Of a stretch of DNA of 64,000 bases, positions 43,144-51,087 are shown in pieces (the stretch's first letter is position 1; every line of letters starts with the position of its first letter). Source of the stretch: RGIG8748 sp045544515 (GTDB taxonomy: Bacteria > Bacillota > Clostridia > UMGS1810); NCBI GenBank assembly GCA_045544515.1, contig JAZPZD010000015.1:1-64000 (forward strand). Reading direction: 5' to 3'. Both the position numbers and the translations under genes were made by a program. Under the pieces are notes generated by a model, which worked only from the letters and a program-made list of their open reading frames with translations, did no database searches and had not been told where the DNA came from.

Positions 43144-43299
43144 TTGAAAAAATTTTTTTGATATAGTATTATTAGTTTTGTTGGTTGACATAATCTTTGC
43201 AAATGCAACCTCTCTGCTTATTACGGGTAGCACTATACAATCGGAGAGGTCTGCACAAAAAAGACTATGCAAACTACTAATACAAAAGGAGGATTTTTA
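43144..43299 (+). promoter_or_regulatory. Promoter and long leader of the SLH protein gene
   Basis: TTGAAA (43144-43149) and TATTAT (43167-43172) with a 17-base spacer give a leader of about 120 bases. It can fold into GGTTG/CAACC (43183-43210) and CCTCTC/GAGAGG (around 43209-43250) stems, as is common for stable mRNAs of abundant surface proteins. A second TTGACA (43186-43191) lacks a -10 box. Confidence 0.6.
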
Positions 43300-45864
43300 G
43301 TGTCAAAATTCAAAAGATTTGTTTCATCCGTGGCGACAACAGCTCTTTTATTATCATCAGCAGCATCTCTCACTTCGTTTGCGGCACTTTCAAACGATGT
43401 TGTAGGAAGTGAATACGAAGAAGCTGCCAAGGTTCTTGGAGCATTTAACATAATGGTTGGCGACGCAGGTACCGGACTTTTCAGACCTAATGACCCTATA
43501 AAGCGTTCCGAAGTAACAAAAGTTGCAGTTGCATTAAAGGGCCTCACCCACGCTGCAAATGCATCAACTTCTTCCAGATTTCCCGATGTATCAAAGGACC
43601 ACTGGGCAGCAGGCTTTATCAATGTCGGCAGCTCCGAAGGTCTTATAATCGGTGACGACCTCGGAAATTTCCGTCCCGATGATCATATAACTTATGCAGA
43701 AGCTACAACCATCCTTGTAAGAGCACTCGGCTATGAGCCTCAGGCACAGGCAAAGGGCGGCTTTCCTACAGGATATCTTCTCACAGGTAACTCCACAGGT
43801 CTTACCTCGGGTGTTACAGTTGCTGCTATGAGAAGTTCCAAAGAGATGACAAGAGGAGCAGTTGCTCTTATGGCATACAACTCTCTTAACATCAATCTTA
43901 TGGAACAGACAGGCTTTGGCGACAATGCCAAATACGAAATCGTTGACGATACCCTTCTTACAGGCAACCTCGATGCAAAGCTCATCTCCGGCAGAGTAAC
44001 AGCAGTCGGAACATCTGCCCTCAAGGGCTTGGGTGTCGAAAGAGGCAAAATCGAAATCGACGGCAAGACCTATGACATAGCAGCAGCCGATGTAAGAAAT
44101 GTACTGGGTATGTATGTAGATGCCTACATTGTAGACAAATCCTCTTCCAGAGACCACAACTCCGTAAAAGCCGTAGTTGCATCTCCCGGAAGAAACGATA
44201 TCACAACCATATTGGCAGATGACATCAACTCTATAACAGATGGCTCATCTTCCAAGGTGATAACCTACTACAAAAACGGCAAAAAGGTAAAAGTAACCAT
44301 TCCCAATGACAGTCTTGTTGTATACAACGGAAAGTCTGCATCATTTGACGAGTTAAAGAAAATAGACTCCGGTTCTGTTATGATATTGGACATCTCCAAA
44401 AGCGAAAAAGTCGTCTTTGTAAACGAAACACAGAACTATGTTGTAGACGAAATAAGCTCCAAATCCAACAAGGTCATAGATAAGTACGGCAAATCCCCCC
44501 TTACTTTGGACCCCGAGGACGAGAGCGTAACCTATGTAATCGAAAAGGACAACAAGAGTATAGAAGCAAAGGACTTAAAAGAGTGGGATGTAATAACCCT
44601 TACTATGAGTGCTGACAAGAGCATAATATACGGTGTTGTAATCGAAAGCAAGGTAGAGGGCATAGTCTCCGAAAAGAACTCCGACGGTGTTACAATCGGC
44701 GATAAAACTTACAAAATAGCCAAAAACTACCCCGACGAAATATCCCTTGGCGATGAGGGTGTATTCTATCTCGACCAGGAGGGCAAGATTGCAGCATTCC
44801 AGGAAAAAGATGCTACCGAAAAAGACTACGCATATATCACCAATATCGGTGTAACTACAGGTTTTAACAGCAAACTGGAAATAGAAATGCTTACCTTGGA
44901 CGGCGAAACCAAAAAGTACGACGCCGCATCCAAAATCAAGGTAAACGGCAAGACCTATTCAGAACCTTCCAAAGCACTTGATGCCATAGGCGGCAAGGGT
45001 CAGCTTGTAACAGCAGAAATTAATGCTGACGGCGAGGTTTCCAAGATAGAAAAAAGCATATCCTCCGAAGAAATAGACGAGGACAGATTTGTACTCAACT
45101 TCTCCGAGGATGATGTGGAATTCACTTCAAAAACAAGCAAGCTCCTTGCAAAGAAAATGAATATAAGAGTAGGTGCAAACACAATAGTATTTGATATTCC
45201 TGCATCTGCCAAGGACAGCAGCGAATACTCCGTAGCTGACAAGAGCTTCTTTGCAGACGGCGAAAAATACAATATTTCTGTGTACGATGTTACAGATGAG
45301 CTCACCGCAGGTGTAATCATTGTGACCAACTCCGAAAACAAAGCAAGCGAAGAATCCGCAGCCGTTGTGGTAGAGAAAATAACCAAATCCAAAGACGAAA
45401 GCGGCGATACCATAGAAAAGCTCTATGGCTACAGTAATGGCGAAAGAGTAAGCTTTACCTCCGACAAGGATATATTCCGCAAAGGTAGCCTTAACCTTGA
45501 AAAAGGCGACATCATTCAGGTAAAAGCTGATGCCAAAGGCAATGCAAAAGCTATAAGAGTGCTCTTTGACATCGACAAAACGGACAAGGAATTTACAAAC
45601 GAAATTTCCAAAGATCTCTCCACTCACTACGGAAGAGTTACCAAGAAATTTGCAAATTCCTTTAACCTCCAGATAAACGATTCTGCCAATGTAAACCACG
45701 AAATCGGAAATGCCAAGGTTTATGTTGTAGATACCGAAAAGAATTCCAACTCCATAACTGTTGGTGATGCATCAGATATACAAAAGTATGATGACTCCAA
45801 ACCCGAAAGAGTATTTGTAAGAGTATACAAGGGCGAAGTTATGGATATTGCAGTGATAAGATAA
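43300..45864 (+). CDS. S-layer homology (SLH) domain surface protein
   Basis: An 854-residue secreted protein. Signal peptide 1-28 (ends LTSFA), then SLH repeats at about 32-80 (LFRPNDPIKRSEVTKVAVAL), 90-145 (FPDVSKDHWAAGFINVGSSE, FRPDDHITYAEATTILVRAL) and a divergent third to about 210. SLH modules bind pyruvylated secondary wall polymer. The rest (about 215-854) is beta-rich, acidic and Lys/Asp/Ser-rich without a catalytic motif, fitting a structural S-layer protein. GTG at 43300 has AAAGGAGG upstream. Strong leader and terminator suggest high expression. Confidence 0.88.
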   Translation: MSKFKRFVSSVATTALLLSSAASLTSFAALSNDVVGSEYEEAAKVLGAFNIMVGDAGTGLFRPNDPIKRSEVTKVAVALKGLTHAANASTSSRFPDVSKDHWAAGFINVGSSEGLIIGDDLGNFRPDDHITYAEATTILVRALGYEPQAQAKGGFPTGYLLTGNSTGLTSGVTVAAMRSSKEMTRGAVALMAYNSLNINLMEQTGFGDNAKYEIVDDTLLTGNLDAKLISGRVTAVGTSALKGLGVERGKIEIDGKTYDIAAADVRNVLGMYVDAYIVDKSSSRDHNSVKAVVASPGRNDITTILADDINSITDGSSSKVITYYKNGKKVKVTIPNDSLVVYNGKSASFDELKKIDSGSVMILDISKSEKVVFVNETQNYVVDEISSKSNKVIDKYGKSPLTLDPEDESVTYVIEKDNKSIEAKDLKEWDVITLTMSADKSIIYGVVIESKVEGIVSEKNSDGVTIGDKTYKIAKNYPDEISLGDEGVFYLDQEGKIAAFQEKDATEKDYAYITNIGVTTGFNSKLEIEMLTLDGETKKYDAASKIKVNGKTYSEPSKALDAIGGKGQLVTAEINADGEVSKIEKSISSEEIDEDRFVLNFSEDDVEFTSKTSKLLAKKMNIRVGANTIVFDIPASAKDSSEYSVADKSFFADGEKYNISVYDVTDELTAGVIIVTNSENKASEESAAVVVEKITKSKDESGDTIEKLYGYSNGERVSFTSDKDIFRKGSLNLEKGDIIQVKADAKGNAKAIRVLFDIDKTDKEFTNEISKDLSTHYGRVTKKFANSFNLQINDSANVNHEIGNAKVYVVDTEKNSNSITVGDASDIQKYDDSKPERVFVRVYKGEVMDIAVIR

Positions 45865-45904
45865 ACCTTATAAAATTATTATATTACCTCCAATAAATAT
45901 ATCA

Positions 45905-45955
45905 AAGGGGCTGTAAAAAATTCGCTTGAATTTTTTACAGCCCCTTGAGTTTTTA
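45905..45955 (+). terminator. Terminator of the SLH gene
   Basis: A 19-bp perfect stem (aaggggctgtaaaaaattc and complement) with a 4-base loop then GAGTTTTT. The CTGTAAAAAAT/ATTTTTTACAG core recurs in the hairpin at 57261-57304. Confidence 0.9.
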
Positions 45956-45990
45956 GGGACAGAAAAAATATCTGATTTATAACTTGCAAC

Positions 45991-46683
45991 CTATGCTTGT
46001 TTGTTTTTTAATTCTGCATAAAATTCTGCATTTGCAGCATTCACATAAGGAATAAGGAATAATGTTCCTATACCAAGTGTCAAAACACAAAGAACAAACC
46101 ATCCGATAAATGAGAATTCTAGCTTAAAGAGTCTCCACTTATTACCCTTCATCATCTGCTTTGCCTTTTTAAATACATCCTTTGAAGAAATTTCAGCATC
46201 ATCAGCAAGTATGTAAGGAATGATAGCATATTCATAAGTTTTTATAATTCCGGGAATTATAAACAAAATGCTCCATAAAACCACTTTGATACCGGTAATA
46301 AATAGTGTGCCGATGTTTCTTCCGTACTTAACTTTGAAACCTGAAAAAGCATCTTTAAACGAAGGCTTGGAATATGTGTTTTTGATAAAGTAATTGCTAA
46401 CGCCTACTGTTATTGCGTTTGCCACAAAAATGCCGAACAAAGAGCCGATAATTGCTGAAAACATCACAACACAGTTAAGAACCAAAGCACCTATTGCCAT
46501 AGTAGAATCCAATTCATCGGGATTTACCAGACCTAAAACCTCGCCCAGATTCTGTGCAAACGATACGAAAGAGTTACCGATTGAACCAATAAGTCCGGTA
46601 ACGAGGATGACAGCAAACGCCATCCAATACTTGCCTTTAAGCGATTCCCATGCTTTTGCTCTTAATTCTTTTGATTTCAACAT
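45991..46683 (-). CDS. DUF975 family integral membrane protein
   Basis: A 230-residue protein with about six hydrophobic segments. LRAKAWESLKGKYWMAFAV (about 7-25) at the start and the LFIIPGIIKTYEYAIIPYIL segment (about 139-158) are typical of DUF975, whose function is unknown. AGGAGG precedes ATG. A weak promoter (TTGCAA - 17 - TGTAAT) is visible on the minus strand within the 120-base gap before it (about 46725-46753). Confidence 0.85.
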   Translation of the reverse strand: MLKSKELRAKAWESLKGKYWMAFAVILVTGLIGSIGNSFVSFAQNLGEVLGLVNPDELDSTMAIGALVLNCVVMFSAIIGSLFGIFVANAITVGVSNYFIKNTYSKPSFKDAFSGFKVKYGRNIGTLFITGIKVVLWSILFIIPGIIKTYEYAIIPYILADDAEISSKDVFKKAKQMMKGNKWRLFKLEFSFIGWFVLCVLTLGIGTLFLIPYVNAANAEFYAELKNKQA

Positions 46684-46803
46684 ACAAAAATCCTCCTTAG
46701 TTAAATTTTGTTATTTTAATGCTATGCATTACAAACTTTAGCTATAACAATTGCAAAAACAGTACTGATTATTTTCCACTTTTCATACAGACTCTCTCGC
46801 TTG

Positions 46804-48825
46804 TTACGGAATATAAACCTTGCTCATATTCACGATAGCTCCGTTTTTGATTACGATAGTTGTGTTGTGTGGGGTAAATCTATATTCAATCCCTGAATCG
46901 TCTGCAATAAAATCTTTAAAAGAATAGTATTTCGGCTTTGCATCAAGGTCTGACTTGTCAATATATTCAAATTCTTCGGAAACAGGAAGTGTCAGCTTGC
47001 CTACTTCGTAGTATGCTTTTGCATCACTCATTCCTGTTTCGTAATATACGCTGCTATCATTTGAAACCAAATCAAATCCACCGTTTTCTTCGCCACCATT
47101 GATTCGTACAAGTCCGCTTTCAAGACGCTCAATCTGTGTAACCTTTATTTCTTCATTTTTGCGAACAATCACATCATTTTCTTTAAGAAATGCAATATTT
47201 CCCGCATCGTAAATCTCATAGGAATAAACGCTTACATCCATCACCGTTTTTCCGCTTTCATCGAGATACGCACCACCCTTTTCGAGAGAAACCGAGACTT
47301 TGCAATTATCAAGATTATTTATATAAAAATCATCCGTCATAGGATATACAACTGTTGCCTCTTGTTCTGCTCTTACATTTTCTTCTATTAAAAACATACC
47401 GTCATCTTCAGTAATAAGTGTCAGCATATTGTTTTTATCAACATAAAAACTTGATATATATATTTGTGTTGCGGTTTCAATATCTTCACCCTTTTTCACA
47501 TGGGCTAAAATCAAACCTGCATTACCTTTTTTAATGCCTTTTACGGTAACCTTGTGCAAGCCTACAGGATAATACTCAGAATAAATTTCTTCAGGCGGAT
47601 AATCTGTGTTTTCTTCTGTAATTACGAGTTTGTCGTCTGCATAAGCAAAAACCCGCCATTCATATCCATCGTAATATTCATATTCAAATACATGTTCAGT
47701 TTCGCAGTTATACCTCATATCTACACTAAAAACTTGCGGCTCATACGGAATTTCCACGCTTATTACACCAAGTGCAAAAGGTGCAAGTTCTCCCTGATTG
47801 AAATATAGCACCACAGAATTTTTGGTGAGATAAAACTGAACATAGCCAAGATATTCATTCACATAATCATAGGTATAGATATCTGCAGATTCGGGAGCTA
47901 TCTCTTTTAATTTGTCAACAAATAAATTTGTTACATATTGGCTCAAAGAAACATCAAGCATTATTTCGTCAATCACATCTGAAATTGACATTTCAGGTTC
48001 ATAACTTGTACAAAATGTTCTTGATTCCATCGTTTTTGTTGGGTGCACCCCGCCAACATTTATGTATTTGTGATTGATAAATGAGAGATATCCCCAAACT
48101 CTGTAAGTTTGTTCAAAAGTAAGTTCAAAAACAAAAGGTGTAAACGCATCTCCCATTTCTTTTCTAAGGTTAAGTGCATCTTCCTTCCTGGCTCTTGCTT
48201 CTTCCATAAACTTATCTGCATCCCACTCATAATCAAAATTGATTAAATCAAAGCAAGGGTTCTTATAAGGGTTTTCTATGACAGGATAGTATGCAACTGC
48301 TTCTATTAAAACATTGCCGTCATCATCGGTTATGGTTTCTTCGATTTTTTCTGCAGAAACAGTGTAAGCATTCGCCGGTGAGTAAATGTGAATTGTTTTG
48401 GTGTCGCCGTACCAATGAACCTCACACTCAAAGGCTTCTGATATTGCTCTTAAAGGAACCAAGGTTCTGCTATCCTTAATTTTTGCAGGAACATCAAGTG
48501 CTTTTTCTTCGCCATTAAAATACATTTTGTTTTCACCGATTGTAAGAAGCAAATTATCATTTGCTCTGCGTGCCAAAACAATCTGTTTTCCATCTTTGGC
48601 AGAATAATAAACTGCACAGCCCATGGTTTCAAAAATAGCCCTCATCGGAACCAAGGTTCTGCCGTTTTCGATTTCCGGCTCTACATCAAAATTTATAATC
48701 TTATCATTGTAGAAAACATCTATTTTGTCTTTTTCACCAGACAATTCATCTGCCGCAAACGCCGTAAACGACGGCAAGCAAATAACAAACGCGATAAATA
48801 AACTTAAAAGCCTTTTAGTTTTCAT
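46804..48825 (-). CDS. Exported copper-amine-oxidase-N and DUF3298-like protein
   Basis: A 673-residue secreted protein. Signal peptide 1-24; a copper amine oxidase N-terminal-like domain (about 35-152) with the repeated RTLVPMRAIFE and RTLVPLRAISE motifs; a DUF4163/DUF3298-like region (about 160-375) with VGGVHPTKTMESRTF (about 253-267); then a region with DGYEWRVFAY and KGNAGLILAHVKKG (about 385-470) that suggests a chagasin-like (I42) inhibitor fold; and a C-terminal beta-rich part. The layout suggests binding to the wall or ligands rather than catalysis. ATG at 48825 has GGGAGGT upstream; the longer frame is not used. Confidence 0.75.
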   Translation of the reverse strand: MKTKRLLSLFIAFVICLPSFTAFAADELSGEKDKIDVFYNDKIINFDVEPEIENGRTLVPMRAIFETMGCAVYYSAKDGKQIVLARRANDNLLLTIGENKMYFNGEEKALDVPAKIKDSRTLVPLRAISEAFECEVHWYGDTKTIHIYSPANAYTVSAEKIEETITDDDGNVLIEAVAYYPVIENPYKNPCFDLINFDYEWDADKFMEEARARKEDALNLRKEMGDAFTPFVFELTFEQTYRVWGYLSFINHKYINVGGVHPTKTMESRTFCTSYEPEMSISDVIDEIMLDVSLSQYVTNLFVDKLKEIAPESADIYTYDYVNEYLGYVQFYLTKNSVVLYFNQGELAPFALGVISVEIPYEPQVFSVDMRYNCETEHVFEYEYYDGYEWRVFAYADDKLVITEENTDYPPEEIYSEYYPVGLHKVTVKGIKKGNAGLILAHVKKGEDIETATQIYISSFYVDKNNMLTLITEDDGMFLIEENVRAEQEATVVYPMTDDFYINNLDNCKVSVSLEKGGAYLDESGKTVMDVSVYSYEIYDAGNIAFLKENDVIVRKNEEIKVTQIERLESGLVRINGGEENGGFDLVSNDSSVYYETGMSDAKAYYEVGKLTLPVSEEFEYIDKSDLDAKPKYYSFKDFIADDSGIEYRFTPHNTTIVIKNGAIVNMSKVYIP

Positions 48826-48895
48826 TTGAATACCTCCCAAATACTTTTTAACCTGTGCAATTCTTGTCTGATTATGCCACACATATTAAGTGATA

Positions 48896-48924
48896 AATAT
48901 ATAATATAAAAACCAGTATGACAA
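48896..48924 (-). promoter_or_regulatory. Promoter of the copper-amine-oxidase-N gene
   Basis: Minus-strand TTGTCA (48919-48924) and TATATT (48896-48901) with a 17-base spacer, about 70 bases before the start. Confidence 0.6.
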
Positions 48925-49047
48925 ACCTATGACAAAGTTTTTTTGCAAAACAAAATACAATACCCGTATGCATTTATAATTTATATACTCAAAAATATAA
49001 ATCAGACAAGTATTGCATTTCACTTTACAATTGAGGCTTTCTGAACT

Positions 49048-49401
49048 TTATTTAGCTTTTGGTTTGGAACACACCGCACATATAAATCCAAACACAATAG
49101 CCGCCGCTATCCCTGTGCCTGTCCCCGACACACCGCCGCCCAGAACTCCAAGCCAGCCCTTTTGGTCAACCATCTTTGCCGCACCCTTTGCCAAAGAATA
49201 GCCAAAGCCTATGATGGGAACGGTGGCCCCCGCACCTGCAAACTTGACAATAGGTTCGTATACGCCGATTGCAGTCAAAATTACGCCTGCTACCACATAG
49301 CCCACCATTATCCTTGCAGGACTGACCTTGGTTTTGTCTATGAGTATCTGTGCAATCATACACAAGATGCCCCCTACCAGAAAAGCATACAAAAATTTCA
49401 T
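49048..49401 (-). CDS. spoVAE: Stage V sporulation protein AE
   Basis: A 117-residue membrane protein (SpoVAEb type) of the SpoVA dipicolinate channel of the spore inner membrane. It has four hydrophobic segments, with FLYAFLVGGILCMIAQILID (about 3-22), PIIGFGYSLAKGA and the Gly-rich LGGGVSGTGTGIAAAIVFGF (about 89-108). ATG at 49401 has GGAGGG upstream. It follows spoVAD directly. Confidence 0.94.
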   Translation of the reverse strand: MKFLYAFLVGGILCMIAQILIDKTKVSPARIMVGYVVAGVILTAIGVYEPIVKFAGAGATVPIIGFGYSLAKGAAKMVDQKGWLGVLGGGVSGTGTGIAAAIVFGFICAVCSKPKAK

Positions 49402-49402
49402 C

Positions 49403-50428
49403 TCAACCCTCCGAAAAATCCTCATAACTAAGCCCAACTGCGTGTGCAATGCCTACAACTGTTTCGCCAAGCTGATATGTCGTAGGGCTCATAAGAGCAC
49501 CCGTGCACACAAGGAGCATTCTGCCTATGTTTGCCTGTTGCAGTTTTTTGCAAAAATATCCACAAAACACACTCGCAGAGCAACCGCAACCGCTTCCGCC
49601 CGAATTGGTATTCTGCCTTTCGGGGTCAAATATCATAGACCCGCAGTCCTTGTGAATTGCCGAAATATCCACATTTTCTTTTTGCAAAAGCTCAATTAAC
49701 AGGGTACTTCCTACAATGCCCAAATCGCCGGTTACTATGCAGTCATAATGATTTATATCATATCCCGTATCTTTGAAATGAGCCAGTATGCAGTCTGCTG
49801 CGGCAGGTGCCATTGCCGCACCCATATTTGAGCTGTCGGTAACTCCGAAATCCACCATTTTTCCTGTGGTTATGCTGTCTACGCATATATGAGATTTTTC
49901 GTCTGTAAGAATCAGAGCACCGCTACCTGTAACTGTCCACTGGGCTGACGGAGTACGCACTCCGCCGTATTCCAGCGGAAATCGGTATTGCTTTTCGCTC
50001 GAGCAAAAGTGGCTTGATGTTGCGGCAAGGACATTTTTGCCGTAGCCTGCATCAACCATAACCGAACCGAGCGACATAGACTCCGCCATTGTGGAACAGG
50101 CACCATACAGACCGTAATACGCAATCCCCATATCTTTAAGAGCAAAAGAGCTTGCTGTACATTGATTTAACAAATCACCCGAAAAGGCATAGTCTACTTC
50201 GTCAGGGGTAAGAGATGCCCTGGCAAAGACACCTGTTACAGTGTTTTTTAATATATTATTTTCTGCCTGTTCCCAGTTTTTTGCCTCAATGTATTCATCA
50301 TTGTAAACAACATCAAAGTATTTACCAAGCGGGCCCTCGCCCTCAAGCTTGCCTACTGATGAATAAAAATTCTTTACATACACGCTTTTATCAAATAAGA
50401 CAGTCTGTTTTCCTTTTTTAACACCCAT
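49403..50428 (-). CDS. spoVAD: Stage V sporulation protein AD
   Basis: A 341-residue soluble component of the SpoVA system, thiolase/KAS-like in fold but without catalytic role; it binds dipicolinate. Landmarks: AFSGDLLNQCTASSFAL (about 86-102), GACSTMAES (about 113-121), GYGKNVLAATSSHFCSSEKQ (about 133-152) and GGSGCGCSASV near 295. ATG at 50428 has GAGGAATG upstream. Tightly linked to spoVAC and spoVAE. Confidence 0.95.
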   Translation of the reverse strand: MGVKKGKQTVLFDKSVYVKNFYSSVGKLEGEGPLGKYFDVVYNDEYIEAKNWEQAENNILKNTVTGVFARASLTPDEVDYAFSGDLLNQCTASSFALKDMGIAYYGLYGACSTMAESMSLGSVMVDAGYGKNVLAATSSHFCSSEKQYRFPLEYGGVRTPSAQWTVTGSGALILTDEKSHICVDSITTGKMVDFGVTDSSNMGAAMAPAAADCILAHFKDTGYDINHYDCIVTGDLGIVGSTLLIELLQKENVDISAIHKDCGSMIFDPERQNTNSGGSGCGCSASVFCGYFCKKLQQANIGRMLLVCTGALMSPTTYQLGETVVGIAHAVGLSYEDFSEG

Positions 50429-50429
50429 A

Positions 50430-50873
50430 TCACATTCCTCCAAAAAGCTTGTAGATAAACGCATATATGACCGAGGCGGTTATACCGTATACCAAGACAG
50501 GTCCGGCTATTATAAACATCTTTGAGCCTACGCCGGGCACAAGGCCCTCGGTTCTGTATTCCATAGCGGGCGACACAATGCTGTTTGCAAATCCCGTAAT
50601 GGGCACAAGTGTCCCCGCCTTGCCGATATTGGCAATCTTGTCGTACACGCCAAATGCCGTAAGAAGAGCCCCCACCAATATCAAGGTGGCACTTGTAAGT
50701 GCAGAGGCATCTGTCTTTTTGATATCGAGCGCTAGGTACCCCTCCAGAATAACCTGTCCTATAACGCAGATAAGACCGCCTACAACAAACGCCTTTAAAG
50801 CGTCTTTAAAGGTTTCGGAATTAGGTGTTGCCTTTTTGACCATACGGTCATATTCTTTGTTTGAAATATTCAT
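50430..50873 (-). CDS. spoVAC: Stage V sporulation protein AC
   Basis: A 147-residue membrane protein proposed to be a mechanosensitive dipicolinate channel. Four to five hydrophobic segments; AFVVGGLICVIGQ (about 28-40), AFGVYDKIANIGKAGTLVPI (about 73-92) and SPAMEYRTEGLVPGVGSKMF (about 100-119) are strongly conserved. Its start overlaps a 49-codon ORF by 26 bases. Confidence 0.95.
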   Translation of the reverse strand: MNISNKEYDRMVKKATPNSETFKDALKAFVVGGLICVIGQVILEGYLALDIKKTDASALTSATLILVGALLTAFGVYDKIANIGKAGTLVPITGFANSIVSPAMEYRTEGLVPGVGSKMFIIAGPVLVYGITASVIYAFIYKLFGGM

Positions 50874-50997
50874 TTTCTATCCCCTTTACCATTGTTCCGT
50901 TATCAGCTTTTCCCGAATTGGAAAAGTTCGTCTTTATATACAAAATCAGTGCCGCCGCCACAAGGACTATTGCAACGAGTATGAATATCTTTTTCAT
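50848..50997 (-). CDS. Small membrane protein upstream of spoVAC
   Basis: A 49-residue protein with MKKIFILVAIVLVAAALIL-type sequence at its N-terminus, one membrane helix (about 4-21), then a polar tail (YIKTNFSNSGKADNG). A perfect AAGGAGG is 5 bases before ATG, better than that of spoVAC, and its stop lies 26 bases inside spoVAC, so translation of the two is probably coupled. I do not recognise a family. It may be a spore-membrane accessory subunit or simply a leader that couples translation. Confidence 0.6.
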   Translation of the reverse strand: MKKIFILVAIVLVAAALILYIKTNFSNSGKADNGTMVKGIENEYFKQRI

Positions 50998-51047
50998 AAA
51001 AAGCCTCCTTGTGTACATATTATTTTCTACGAATACAAATTTTATTA

Positions 51048-51084
51048 AAAAAAGATGTAACCAAATATGATTACATCTTTTAAA
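51048..51084 (-). terminator. Terminator of the acyl-CoA ligase fusion gene
   Basis: A perfect 10-bp stem (aaagatgtaa and complement) with a 10-base loop and T-tract (TTTTTTT) on the minus strand, 8 bases after the stop codon at 51088. Confidence 0.85.
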
Positions 51085-51087
51085 AAA

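Noticed and set aside
43591..44157. 188-codon minus-strand frame inside the SLH gene
   Set aside because: Antisense shadow with Cys/Tyr-rich nonsense peptide.
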